Positions 23,717 to 31,244 of a stretch of DNA of 39,344 nt are shown here, piece by piece. Both the position numbers and the translations under genes were made by a program. The notes beneath the pieces were generated by a model. That model ran no database searches and was not told the DNA's origin. It saw nothing but the letters and a program-made list of their open reading frames with translations. The stretch's first letter is position 1; every line of letters starts with the position of its first letter. The DNA lies in assembly GCA_018711815.1 (NCBI GenBank), contig DVHU01000116.1:1-39344 (forward strand), read 5' to 3'. The stretch is from Candidatus Egerieimonas intestinavium. GTDB taxonomy: Bacteria; Bacillota; Clostridia; Lachnospirales; Lachnospiraceae.

Positions 23717-24874
23717 ATGCGCAAGAAAATGCTGCTGGATAAAGGGATCTTATTTCTGCTGTGCTCCTGGCTGCTCTTTTACGAGAGACTAACCCCGGAG
23801 ACTCTGCTGGCGGCCCTGGCGGCCTTGTTTTTCTCCTCCCTGGCCGGCTGTGCCCCCGGGAGGCTCTCCGGACTGTGCGCCGGCGCCCTGGCCCTCTGCT
23901 GTACCCTGTGGCCCCCGGCTCTGGCCTTCACCCCTCTGCTGGCCTACGACGCCCAGAGCTGTCTCCCTATGTTTTCCGGCTTCGGGAAATTTTTCCGAGA
24001 GCTTATCTCCCTGGTGTGGCTGATTCCTCTAGCCGCCGGAGCCATCCGCCTGGAATTCCCCGGCGCCCTGACGGCTCTGCTGCTCTCCCTGACCGCCCTG
24101 CTGCTGCGAGGCCGCTCCCGGGACGCGGAGGAACTGCGGCTCACCTGGCACGAAACCCAGGATTCCATGCGGGAGGCTTCCCGCAGGCTGGAGCGCAAAA
24201 ATCGGGAACTCATGGAAAAGCAGGATTACGAGGTGCAATTAGCCACCTTGGATGAGCGAAACCGCATCGCCCGGGAAATCCACGATAACGTGGGCCACCT
24301 GCTGACTCGCTCTATCCTGCAGGTGGGCGCCCTGCAGGTGATTCTCCGACAGCAGCCGGAGGCCGCCGATCAGCTGGAATCCGTCAAGTCCACCCTGTCC
24401 GAGGCCATGGACCGGATCCGCTCCAGCGTCCACGACCTCCACGAGGAATCCATCGACCTGCGGATGCAGCTGCTCTCCCTGGCCGCCGACTTTACCTTCT
24501 GCCCGGTTCAGGTGCGCTATGAGATGAAATCTCCTCCCCGAGAAGTCAAGTACTGCTTTCTGGCCATCGTTCGGGAGGCCCTGAACAATATCGCCCGCCA
24601 CAGCAACGCCACCGGCGCGGCTGTGACGGTTCTGGAGCACCCGGGACTGTACCAGCTGACCGTGTCGGACAACGGAACCCAGCCACCCAAAAATCCCCCG
24701 GCTCTCTCCTCCTCCCGCGAAAGGTCTTCCATTTCCCCAGGGCTGGGGCTTTTGAATATGCAGGAGCGGGTGGAGGCCCTCCAGGGTGTGTTCCGGGCCG
24801 AGTATCACTCCGGTTTCCGGCTGTTTATTTCCATTCCGAAAGAGAGGAATTCCCATGAAGATCATCGTGATTGA
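23717..24874 (+). CDS. Sensor histidine kinase, HisKA_3 (NarX/LnrJ-like)
   Basis: The 385-residue kinase has four to five membrane helices without a large sensor loop (residues about 10-130), a coiled-coil linker (about 140-175), the dimerisation and phosphoacceptor box DERNRIAREIHDNVGHLL with H189, and a HATPase domain (REALNNIARHSNAT as N-box, SDNGT and GLGLLNMQERVEAL as G boxes). Membrane-buried sensors of this kind (LiaS, DesK, LnrJ) react to membrane disturbance. The start is ATG 23717, 9 nt after GGGAGG. It overlaps the response regulator gene by 20 nt and is divergent from the exporter operon. Confidence 0.9.
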   Translation: MRKKMLLDKGILFLLCSWLLFYERLTPETLLAALAALFFSSLAGCAPGRLSGLCAGALALCCTLWPPALAFTPLLAYDAQSCLPMFSGFGKFFRELISLVWLIPLAAGAIRLEFPGALTALLLSLTALLLRGRSRDAEELRLTWHETQDSMREASRRLERKNRELMEKQDYEVQLATLDERNRIAREIHDNVGHLLTRSILQVGALQVILRQQPEAADQLESVKSTLSEAMDRIRSSVHDLHEESIDLRMQLLSLAADFTFCPVQVRYEMKSPPREVKYCFLAIVREALNNIARHSNATGAAVTVLEHPGLYQLTVSDNGTQPPKNPPALSSSRERSSISPGLGLLNMQERVEALQGVFRAEYHSGFRLFISIPKERNSHEDHRD

Positions 24875-25502
24875 CGACGACAGTTTTATCTGCCTTTCCC
24901 TGAAAACCATCCTTCAGGCGGACCCGGAGATTACCGTATCCGCCACCGGCACCAGCGGCCAGGAAGCGATAGCGCTGTACCGCCGTCTGCACCCGGATAT
25001 CCTTCTGATGGATATCCAGATGCCCGGCATGTCCGGGCTGGAGGCCGGGGAGCTGATTCTGCAGGAGGATCCCCGGGCAAAGCTCTTATTTCTCACCACC
25101 TTCTCCGACAATGATTACATCATCCAGGCTCTGCGGATAGGGGCCAAGGGTTATCTGATCAAGCAGAATATCGATTCCATCGCCCCGGCTTTAAAGGCCG
25201 TTCTGGCAGGCCAGAGCGTCTTCGGCACAGAGATCAGCGCCAAGCTGCCGGATCTGATGTCCGCCCCCGCCGGTCCGAGTTTATCCTCCCTGGGCTTAAG
25301 CCAGCGGGAATTTTCCATCCTTGAGCAGGTGGCCCAGGGGCTTAATAACAGAGAAATTGCGGACGCCCTCTTCCTAAGCGAAGGGACTGTCCGCAATTAC
25401 TTAAGCGTGATCTTAGACAAGCTGCAGCTCCGGGATCGGACGCAGCTGGCCATTTACTATTACAAAAATTTCCCCCAGGGGCCCAAAAATCCGGCTCCTT
25501 GA
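24855..25502 (+). CDS. LuxR/NarL-type response regulator (LnrK-like)
   Basis: The 215-residue regulator has a receiver domain (acidic IDDD at 6-9, phospho-acceptor D53 in ILLMDIQMPG, T81/T82 and K103 in LIKQN) and a C-terminal LuxR helix-turn-helix (LSQREFSILEQVAQGLNNREIADALFLSEGTVRNYLSVIL). It is the partner of the kinase gene it overlaps. The ATG at 24855 follows GAGAGG. By analogy with LnrK it would activate the divergent exporter genes through the palindrome at 23641-23654 (inference). Confidence 0.92.
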   Translation: MKIIVIDDDSFICLSLKTILQADPEITVSATGTSGQEAIALYRRLHPDILLMDIQMPGMSGLEAGELILQEDPRAKLLFLTTFSDNDYIIQALRIGAKGYLIKQNIDSIAPALKAVLAGQSVFGTEISAKLPDLMSAPAGPSLSSLGLSQREFSILEQVAQGLNNREIADALFLSEGTVRNYLSVILDKLQLRDRTQLAIYYYKNFPQGPKNPAP

Positions 25503-25523
25503 ACGACTTCGGCAGCGCTGCTG

Positions 25524-26855
25524 TCAGTCGGCGGGATATTCCTTTCCCTTAATCCGGCGGAAATACTGCCGGATTTCTTTTTCGTAGCCGTTTTCCGTGG
25601 GCCTGTAGAAAACCTCCCCCTGAATTTCCGTGGGGAGATACTGCTGCTCCACGTAATGATTGGGATAATCGTGGGCATACTTGTAACCGATGCCGTGCCC
25701 CAGCTTTCCCGCACCCTTGTAGTGGGAATCCTGCAGGTGGGGAGGCACCGTGGTTTTCTTGCTGCGCACGCTGGCCATGGCCTCATAGACGGCGTTGCAG
25801 GCGGCGTTGCTCTTGGGGGCGCTGGCCACGTAGGTCACCGCCTGGGAGAGGATGATCTGAGCCTCCGGCATCCCCACCCGCTCCACTGCCTGGGCCGCAG
25901 CCACCGCCACCTGGAGGGCCTGGGGATCCGCATTTCCCACATCCTCCGAGGCGCAGATCATGATTCGCCTGGCAATAAACTTGATGTCCTCCCCGGCGTA
26001 GAGCATTTTGGCCAGATAGTACACCGCCGCATCCGGGTCGGACCCCCGCATACTCTTGATAAAAGCGGAGATGGTGTCATAGTGCTGGTCTCCGGTCTTG
26101 TCATAGCGCACCACCCGCTTCTGAATACACTCGGAGGCTGTGGCCAGATCAATGTGAATCTTCCCATCTTCCCCGGGAGGCGTGGTCAAAATTCCCAGCT
26201 CAATGGCATTCAGGGCCGCCCGGGCGTCTCCCCCGGAAATGTCTGCCAAAAATTCCCGAGCCTCCGGCTCCAGCACCGCGTGGTAGCTCCCCAGCCCCTT
26301 CTTCTCATCGGTCACCGCCCGGTCCAGGAGTTTCCCGATCTCCTCCGGTGTCAGGCTTTTTAGCTCAAAAATAATGGAGCGGGAAATCAGAGCGCCGTTT
26401 ACCTCGAAGTAGGGGTTCTCCGTGGTGGCCCCGATGAGAATCACCGTGCCGTCCTCCACAAAGGGCAGCAGGTAATCCTGCTGTCCCTTGTTGAAACGGT
26501 GAATCTCATCCACAAAGAGGATGGTCTTTTTTCCGTACATGCCCAGGGCGTCCTGGGCCTCCTTTACCACCTCTTCCATATCCTTCTTCCCGGCGGTGGT
26601 GGCGTTCAGCTGGGTGAACCGGGCGCTGGTGGTGTTGGCGATCACCTTGGCTAAGGTGGTTTTTCCGGTGCCCGGAGGGCCGTAGAAAATGATGGAGCTC
26701 AATTTATCCGCCTTGATGGCCCGGTACAGCAATTTCCCCGGGCCCAGGATATGCTCCTGGCCCACCACTTCCTCCAGGGTGACCGGGCGCATCCGCGAGG
26801 CCAGCGGAGACTCATTTTCCATGGTCTTTTCCTTCATATAATCAAACAAATCCAT
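25524..26855 (-). CDS. rarA: Replication-associated recombination protein A (RarA/MgsA AAA+ ATPase)
   Basis: The 443-residue protein is a clamp-loader-like AAA+ ATPase: RPVTLEEVVGQEHIL, Walker A GPPGTGKTTLAK, Walker B LFVDEIHRFNKGQQD, sensor 1 ATTENPYFEVN, the arginine finger in RSIIFEL, then the tetramerisation domain with KSMRGSDPDAAVYYLAKML and RRIMICASEDVGNADP, and the C-terminal HLQDSHYKGAGKLGHGIGYKYAHDYPNHYV-type ending. It acts at stalled replication forks with SSB. The start is ATG 26855 behind GAGAGGGAAG. The longer frame to 26912 overlaps the promoter. Confidence 0.95.
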   Translation of the reverse strand: MDLFDYMKEKTMENESPLASRMRPVTLEEVVGQEHILGPGKLLYRAIKADKLSSIIFYGPPGTGKTTLAKVIANTTSARFTQLNATTAGKKDMEEVVKEAQDALGMYGKKTILFVDEIHRFNKGQQDYLLPFVEDGTVILIGATTENPYFEVNGALISRSIIFELKSLTPEEIGKLLDRAVTDEKKGLGSYHAVLEPEAREFLADISGGDARAALNAIELGILTTPPGEDGKIHIDLATASECIQKRVVRYDKTGDQHYDTISAFIKSMRGSDPDAAVYYLAKMLYAGEDIKFIARRIMICASEDVGNADPQALQVAVAAAQAVERVGMPEAQIILSQAVTYVASAPKSNAACNAVYEAMASVRSKKTTVPPHLQDSHYKGAGKLGHGIGYKYAHDYPNHYVEQQYLPTEIQGEVFYRPTENGYEKEIRQYFRRIKGKEYPAD

Positions 26856-26883
26856 TTTTCTTCCCTCTCTTTTGTCTCTCCTC

Positions 26884-26912
26884 ATTCTAACACAGGAGTT
26901 CCCCAAACTCAA
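26884..26912 (-). promoter_or_regulatory. Sigma-A promoter for rarA
   Basis: On the minus strand TTGAGT (26912-26907), 17 nt, then TAGAAT (26889-26884), about 30 nt before the rarA start. Confidence 0.6.
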
Positions 26913-26916
26913 TGCG

Positions 26917-26968
26917 TTTCCCGGCGATCAATCACTCTAAGATTTCCCGGCGATCAATCACTCTAAGA
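26917..26968. repeat. Exact 26-bp tandem duplication at the deacetylase 3' end
   Basis: The 26-bp unit beginning TTTCCCGGCGATCAATCACT occurs twice without a mismatch (26917-26942 and 26943-26968). The right-hand copy covers the last codons and stop of the deacetylase gene; the other copy repeats them after the stop. Confidence 0.9.
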
Positions 26969-27623
26969 CCAGCTGATCCACGGTCACAAAGGTATACCCC
27001 TCCTTCTGCAGCTGATCCACAATGTCCAGGGCTGCCTCCACAGACGCCGCGTAGTCGTCGTGCATGAGAATAATATCCCCATCCTGCACCTGGGACACCA
27101 CCCGCCGTACCACGGCCTGAGGCTCCTGGAGACTCCAGTCCCGGGAATCCACCGTCCACAGCACCGGAATCACGGAGAGCTCCTGGCCAAGGCCGTCCTT
27201 CCACTCCCCGTAGGGCGGCCGCACATACAGGCAGTCCTCCCCGGTGATATCCTGGATGAGGGCTGAGGTTTTCTCCAGCTCCTCCCGGGCCTCCTGCTCT
27301 GACAGGCTGCCCAGCCGCCGGTGATCATAGGTGTGATTGCCCAGCAGATGTCCCGCCTCATACATGTCCCGCACCAGATCTCTCTGAACCTCTACCCGCT
27401 GCCCCAGAAGAAAAAAGCTGCAGACCACTCCCCGCTCCTTCAACCCTTCCAGCAGCTGGGGGGTGTACTTCCAGTTGGGCCCGTCGTCAAAGGTAAGCGC
27501 CACCCGCTTGCTTTCCGCCTGTCCGCCCACGGCCAGAGCGCGGCTCTGCCATGCCGTCCCTGCCGCCAGAGCCAAAAGAAAAAATCCCACACAGGAATTC
27601 AAAAGATTCTGTTTCCAGTTCAT
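26958..27623 (-). CDS. Polysaccharide deacetylase (NodB/CE4 family), secreted or membrane-anchored
   Basis: The 221-residue protein has a signal peptide or anchor (NLLNSCVGFFLLALAAGTAW) and a NodB domain: TFDDGPNWKYTPQLLEGL (D46, D47), NHTYDHRRL with the zinc ligands H97 and H101, RPPYGEWKD, WTVDSRDW and ILMHDDY. Such enzymes deacetylate peptidoglycan N-acetylglucosamine or other glycans outside the cell. The ATG at 27623 (after GGGGGAAAC) is preferred to ATG 27653, which would put a basic arginine-rich leader before the hydrophobic segment and cannot be ruled out. It follows the BspA-like gene at a gap of about 50 nt and may be cotranscribed. Confidence 0.9.
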   Translation of the reverse strand: MNWKQNLLNSCVGFFLLALAAGTAWQSRALAVGGQAESKRVALTFDDGPNWKYTPQLLEGLKERGVVCSFFLLGQRVEVQRDLVRDMYEAGHLLGNHTYDHRRLGSLSEQEAREELEKTSALIQDITGEDCLYVRPPYGEWKDGLGQELSVIPVLWTVDSRDWSLQEPQAVVRRVVSQVQDGDIILMHDDYAASVEAALDIVDQLQKEGYTFVTVDQLVLE

Positions 27624-27674
27624 GGCGTTTCCCCCATGCCTTCTCTTCCTCATCCTATGTGGAATTTTATTCTG

Positions 27675-28733
27675 TTATTCCCAAATGGTTCCCGTAAACA
27701 TCCCCTCCACATCTATCTCCGGGGGAATCGCCAGAGAGCCGTAAGACTGCAGACTTTCACACTCGTAAAACATACTTTTCATCCTGGTAACCTGGGAGGT
27801 ATCAAAGCCGCTGAGGTCCACAGAAACCAACTGCGTGCAGCCGGAGAACATCCCCGCCATATCCGTCACCTGGGAGGTGTCGAAATTCGTCACATCCAGG
27901 CTGGTGAGGCTCTTGCAGTACGAAAAGAGTTCCGCCATATCCGTCACCTGGGAGGTGTCAAAATGCGTCACGTCCAGGCTGGTAAGGCTTTTACAGCCAA
28001 AAAACATGCCGTCCATCCGCTGTACCTGGGAGGTGTCAAAGCTGCTCACATCCAGCTGGGTCAGCTTCTCGCAGCTGCCGAACATGCTGTCCGCCCGCTG
28101 AAGGTTTTCGGTGCGAAAATCCGTCACATCCAGGCTCGCCAGGTTCCTGCAGCCCCAAAATAAATCCCTCATGGAAACCGCAGCATCCGTGTAAAAGCAT
28201 CCGTTGAAACGGATCTCCGCCACATTGGCATACTGGGCGAAGAGCCCGGCGCTGTTTTCATTGGCGGTGACGCCGCCCTCTCCCCCGATATACAGGTGTC
28301 CGCCGGCGGGCTCCTGGGTCACCCAGGCCATCACCGATCCGTCCTGGGCCGCGGAAACATCCCAAGCTCCCTCGCCCTGGCCCTCCAGGGTATCCACGAA
28401 GTCCACGAGCACGATGGACTCCCGGTTCACCGCGGAATTTCCCAATACGAAATTATCCCTGATCAGAGAATAATCTTCCTCCACCCGGAGCACATTCTCC
28501 GGAATCTCCCTGTCGGAGGTCTCCGGAGCCTCTGTGGCCGCCGGTTCCTCCTCAGCCTCCGGCTCTTCTGTGGTATCCGGGGTCTCTGTAGCCTCCGGTG
28601 TCTCCCCGGGTTCCTCCTGTTCAGCGGTCCCCTTTGCTTCCTGCGGTTTTTCCTCTTTACTGCCGCATCCGCCCAACAGCATGGCTGCCGCCAGCAGGAC
28701 TGCGGCGCTCTTTCCCCAACATTTCTTTCTCAT
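27675..28733 (-). CDS. Lipoprotein with BspA-type leucine-rich repeats (DUF285)
   Basis: The 352-residue protein has a lipoprotein signal (lipobox LLGGC, C23), a stalk rich in Glu, Pro and Thr (about 25-85), a globular segment with VLVDFVDTLEGQGEGAWDVS, and then five BspA-type repeats of 26 residues with the pattern LDVT-FDTSQVTDM--MF--C--L (roughly 215-345). Each repeat keeps one Cys. DUF285 repeats occur in surface proteins of gut and oral bacteria that bind host or bacterial partners, but the ligand here is unknown. The ATG at 28733 follows AGAGG. The gene lies between rplT and a polysaccharide deacetylase. Confidence 0.9.
   Translation of the reverse strand: MRKKCWGKSAAVLLAAAMLLGGCGSKEEKPQEAKGTAEQEEPGETPEATETPDTTEEPEAEEEPAATEAPETSDREIPENVLRVEEDYSLIRDNFVLGNSAVNRESIVLVDFVDTLEGQGEGAWDVSAAQDGSVMAWVTQEPAGGHLYIGGEGGVTANENSAGLFAQYANVAEIRFNGCFYTDAAVSMRDLFWGCRNLASLDVTDFRTENLQRADSMFGSCEKLTQLDVSSFDTSQVQRMDGMFFGCKSLTSLDVTHFDTSQVTDMAELFSYCKSLTSLDVTNFDTSQVTDMAGMFSGCTQLVSVDLSGFDTSQVTRMKSMFYECESLQSYGSLAIPPEIDVEGMFTGTIWE
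27765..28154 (-). repeat. Five 78-bp coding repeats in the BspA-like gene
   Basis: The segment CCTGGGAGGT recurs at an exact 78-bp period (TGGGAGGT at 27793, 27871, 27949 and 28027), with a fifth, diverged unit near 28105. Each unit encodes one 26-residue leucine-rich repeat. Limits are approximate. Confidence 0.85.
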
Positions 28734-28754
28734 TTTTCCTCTCCTTCCCCAATA

Positions 28755-28812
28755 ATAATAATATAGAAAGGGGCCGTTACACTCTGAGAATATCCCGCAT
28801 AGTGCAACGACC
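28755..28812 (-). terminator. Terminator of the infC-rpmI-rplT operon
   Basis: On the minus strand a 12-bp stem with G-U pairs (28812-28801 with 28783-28772) is followed by a U-rich but interrupted run (CCTTTCTATATTATTATTATT). Confidence 0.6.
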
Positions 28813-28839
28813 TCTTTCATCCCTCATTTATCGAACCGC

Positions 28840-29196
28840 TTAGGCTAATTTGCTCTTTGCCAGCTCTGCCAGTGTTGCAAAGCCCTCTGCATCGTTGATT
28901 GCCATGTCAGCCAGAACCTTTCTGTTCAGCTCAACGCCAGCAGCCTTCAGACCATACATAAACTTGCTGTAGGACAGGCCGTTGATTCTTGCAGCTGCGT
29001 TGATACGAGCGATCCACAGCTGACGGAACTGACGCTTCTTCTGCTTTCTTCCGGCGTATGCGGAAGTCAGCGCGCGCATTACGGACTGCTTTGCAATTCT
29101 ATACTGTTTGGAACGAGCTCCTCTGTAGCCCTTTGCCAGTTTCAGAACTCTGTTATGTTTCTTCTTAGCGTTTAATCCGCCCTTAATTCTTGCCAT
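28840..29196 (-). CDS. rplT: 50S ribosomal protein L20
   Basis: The 118-residue protein is L20: [37 protein letters not shown] at the N-terminus and [39 protein letters not shown] in the globular part. It binds 23S rRNA domain I early in 50S assembly. In Bacillota L20 also represses its own operon by binding the infC leader. The ATG at 29196 follows AAGGAGGAAGAG. It is the last gene of the infC-rpmI-rplT operon and is followed by a hairpin. Confidence 0.98.
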   Translation of the reverse strand: MARIKGGLNAKKKHNRVLKLAKGYRGARSKQYRIAKQSVMRALTSAYAGRKQKKRQFRQLWIARINAAARINGLSYSKFMYGLKAAGVELNRKVLADMAINDAEGFATLAELAKSKLA

Positions 29197-29219
29197 TGTT
29201 CTCTTCCTCCTTCAGCCGA

Positions 29220-29417
29220 TTATAAATACGGTAAAATCTTCTTCATGTTCTTAACATTGGTTGCATCGGTAACTGCAGGCTTTCTCAGATTTCTCTTTCT
29301 CTTCTGAGACTTCTTGGTCAGAATATGGCTCTTGTAAGCTTTATTTCTCAGTAATTTACCAGTACCAGTCTTTTTGAAACGCTTTGCAGCTGCTCTGCTT
29401 GTCTTAATTTTCGGCAT
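29220..29417 (-). CDS. rpmI: 50S ribosomal protein L35
   Basis: The 65-residue basic protein is L35: [46 protein letters not shown] followed by the conserved KKILPYL ending. It is the middle gene of the infC-rpmI-rplT operon, 35 nt after infC and 23 nt before rplT. The ATG at 29417 follows AAGGAGGAAA. Confidence 0.98.
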   Translation of the reverse strand: MPKIKTSRAAAKRFKKTGTGKLLRNKAYKSHILTKKSQKRKRNLRKPAVTDATNVKNMKKILPYL

Positions 29418-29452
29418 TTTCGTGTTTCCTCCTTAATATATGAAATCTATTT

Positions 29453-29956
29453 TTAACGCTTAGTTAAAAACATAGTCATGGTGCGGCCCTCCACCTTGGG
29501 AGCCTTCTCCACATTGGCGATGTCCGCCAGGCTCTCGGCAAAATCATCCAGGATGTACCGGCTGTTCTGCATGTGAGCCATCTCACGGCCCCGGAACCTC
29601 AGCGTAATCTTCACTTTATTTCCTTTGGATATGAATTTTCTGGCGGCGCTAACCTTCGTGTTCAAATCATTGGTATCGATATTGGGAGAAAGGCGGATCT
29701 CCTTGATCTCGATGATCTTCTGCTTCTTCTTCGCCTCTTTCTCCTTGCGGGACAGCTCGTATTTATACTTGCTGTAATCAATAATCTTGCACACCGGCGG
29801 CTTCGCGGTGGGTGCAATCTTGACCAAATCCAGCCCTGCCTCCTGCGCATGCTTCATCGCATCCCTGGAAGACATAATGCCCAGCTGGTCTCCGTTCTCG
29901 CCAATCAACCGTACCTCACGGTCCCTGATTTGTTCGTTGATCATTAAATCGCTAAT
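29453..29956 (-). CDS. infC: Translation initiation factor IF-3, predicted AUU start
   Basis: The 167-residue product is IF-3: MINEQIRDREVRLIGENGDQLGIMS, the linker helix with KEKEAKKKQKIIEIKEIRLSPNIDTNDLNTK, and the C-domain with LRFRGREMAHMQNSRYILDDFAESL. The start is taken at ATT (29956-29954), which lies 7 nt after a perfect GGAGGTG (29970-29964) and gives the N-terminus (M)SDLMINEQ found in the family. The in-frame ATG at 29944 would be 19 nt from that ribosome binding site, with no other site near it. AUU starts in infC are known in E. coli and Bacillus and allow IF-3 to limit its own synthesis. A leader with a terminator precedes it. Confidence 0.93.
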   Translation of the reverse strand: MSDLMINEQIRDREVRLIGENGDQLGIMSSRDAMKHAQEAGLDLVKIAPTAKPPVCKIIDYSKYKYELSRKEKEAKKKQKIIEIKEIRLSPNIDTNDLNTKVSAARKFISKGNKVKITLRFRGREMAHMQNSRYILDDFAESLADIANVEKAPKVEGRTMTMFLTKR

Positions 29957-29970
29957 AGTAGTACACCTCC

Positions 29971-30134
29971 ATCATATCCAAATTTGCTTCCTTGGCTTCC
30001 TGTACGAAAAAAAATGCAGACGGTCAGACCATCCACATCACAAAAGCCACAGAACTACTCTGCGGAAATCGTATTAACCGCCAGTCGCCCGGTGCGCTGG
30101 GGTGAGAGTGGACACTCTGCTTTGTTTTTCATAC
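29971..30134 (-). ncRNA. infC leader RNA (L20-type autoregulatory leader)
   Basis: The predicted transcript start near 30134 leaves about 170 nt before the infC start. It can fold into GAGTG-TCC-ACTC, a GC-rich middle section, CCGCAGA/TCTGTGG, and a final intrinsic terminator just ahead of the ribosome binding site. This matches the place and layout of the Bacillota L20 leader, where L20 binding promotes early termination. Exact family membership would need a covariance search. Confidence 0.75.
30007..30038 (-). terminator. Attenuator terminator in the infC leader
   Basis: A 10-bp stem (30038-30029 with 30023-30014, including three G-U pairs), a 5-nt loop TCTGA and a run of seven to eight U (30014-30007). 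It ends about 37 nt before the infC ribosome binding site. Confidence 0.85.
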
Positions 30135-30140
30135 CTGTTT

Positions 30141-30169
30141 AGGTTAGCACACCGGGGGCTGGCTGTCAA
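30141..30169 (-). promoter_or_regulatory. Sigma-A promoter of the infC operon
   Basis: On the minus strand TTGACA (30169-30164), 17 nt and TAACCT (30146-30141). Confidence 0.7.
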
Positions 30170-30231
30170 GAGATTTTTTCGATTTTTTGAATAACGAATT
30201 TTCCTCGCAGGAATAGGCGGAAAATCCTCTG

Positions 30232-31227
30232 TCAAACCGCAAATCCATCCAACTCATAATAGGACACATTCTCCCGCCGGTCCAGCCTTCCCAGCACTGC
30301 CACGATAGGCACGCTGCTCTCCAGCAGCAGGGCGTACTGGCCGTAGGGAATCTGATAAGCGGGTTCTCCCACCGGGCCGTCCAGACGAAAGCAGATCACC
30401 CGGTTCCCGGGAACCCGCAGGAGGAAGTGCGCCGGTTCCCGCTCAGAGAAAAGCACCTTCACCTGGATCTCGGCGTCCTCCTTCCCACAGTTTACAATGG
30501 ACAGGGCCTCGTGGCCGTAGGGCTCCTCATTCCCTCTGGGGGGCAAGTCTCCGTCGGCAAAAATCCAAGTCCGCTTTCCGTATTCCATAGGTTTCTCCTC
30601 CTTTTGTCTTTCTCCTGAACTTTCTCTCCCCTCCGGATCGATCCGACGCAAAACCCGGCAGGGATTGCCCGCTGCCACACAGTTGTCCGGTATGTCCCGG
30701 GTTACCACGCTTCCGGCTCCGATGACCACGTTGCTTCCCACGGTAACGCCGGGAAGCACCCGGCAGCCTCCCCCAAACCAAACGTTATCCCCCACGGCGA
30801 TGGGCCGGGCCCACTCCAGCAGCTGATTTCTCAGCTGGTAGCCGATGGGGTGACAGGCGGTGTAAAAGCCGCAGTCTGGCCCTACAAATACATGGTTCCC
30901 AAAGGTGATCTTCCCCGGATCCACGAAATTGCAGCCGTTGTTGGCGTAGAAATCATCCCCCACCTGCACGTTAAAACCAAAACCGCAGAAAATATTCGGC
31001 TGCACGTCCGGATTCTTCCCCACTTTTCCAAAAAGTCTTCGGAGCAGCTCCTCACGGCGCTCCTTATCCCTGGCCGGAGTCCTGTTATATTCCTGGCACA
31101 GCTCCAGAGCCCGGGTCACCAGCTGCTCACGGCCCTCAAAATCAGCCCGGTACACCTCTCCCCGGGCGCATTTTTCAAATTCCTCCCGATCATAGGCTAT
31201 GCCCTCGTACGCAAGCTCTTTTCGCAT
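30232..31227 (-). CDS. Maltose-acetyltransferase-like enzyme fused to an ASRT domain
   Basis: The 331-residue protein joins two domains. Residues about 1-200 are a hexapeptide-repeat acetyltransferase of the maltose/galactoside type: N-terminal Mac helices (KELAYEGIAYDREEFEKCARGEVY), left-handed beta-helix repeats, the catalytic His region FYTACHPIG, and NVWFGGGCRVLPGVTVG, ending AAGNPCRVLR. Residues 214-331 match the ASRT (sensory rhodopsin transducer, PF07100) family: KRTWIFADGDLPPRG, GHEALSIVNCGKEDAEIQVKVLFSEREP, and YALLLESSVPIVAVLGRLDRRE. The domain junction has a strong internal ribosome binding site and ATG. No rhodopsin gene is nearby. The ATG at 31227 follows GGAGGG. It is the last gene of the catabolic operon. 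The substrate is unknown. Confidence 0.85.
   Translation of the reverse strand: MRKELAYEGIAYDREEFEKCARGEVYRADFEGREQLVTRALELCQEYNRTPARDKERREELLRRLFGKVGKNPDVQPNIFCGFGFNVQVGDDFYANNGCNFVDPGKITFGNHVFVGPDCGFYTACHPIGYQLRNQLLEWARPIAVGDNVWFGGGCRVLPGVTVGSNVVIGAGSVVTRDIPDNCVAAGNPCRVLRRIDPEGRESSGERQKEEKPMEYGKRTWIFADGDLPPRGNEEPYGHEALSIVNCGKEDAEIQVKVLFSEREPAHFLLRVPGNRVICFRLDGPVGEPAYQIPYGQYALLLESSVPIVAVLGRLDRRENVSYYELDGFAV
30586..30604 (-). promoter_or_regulatory. Internal ribosome binding site and ATG for the ASRT domain
   Basis: AAAGGAGGAG (30604-30595) lies 6 nt before an in-frame ATG (30588-30586) at codon 214, exactly where the ASRT domain begins. A separate 118-residue ASRT protein ending at 30232 could therefore be made from the same frame. 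Confidence 0.55.
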
Positions 31228-31244
31228 AATCCCTCCAAGCTTTT

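Noticed and set aside
27765-28154. Evenly spaced repeats that could suggest a CRISPR array
   Set aside because: The 78-bp repeats are adjacent and coding, without unique spacers; they encode leucine-rich repeats of the BspA-like lipoprotein.
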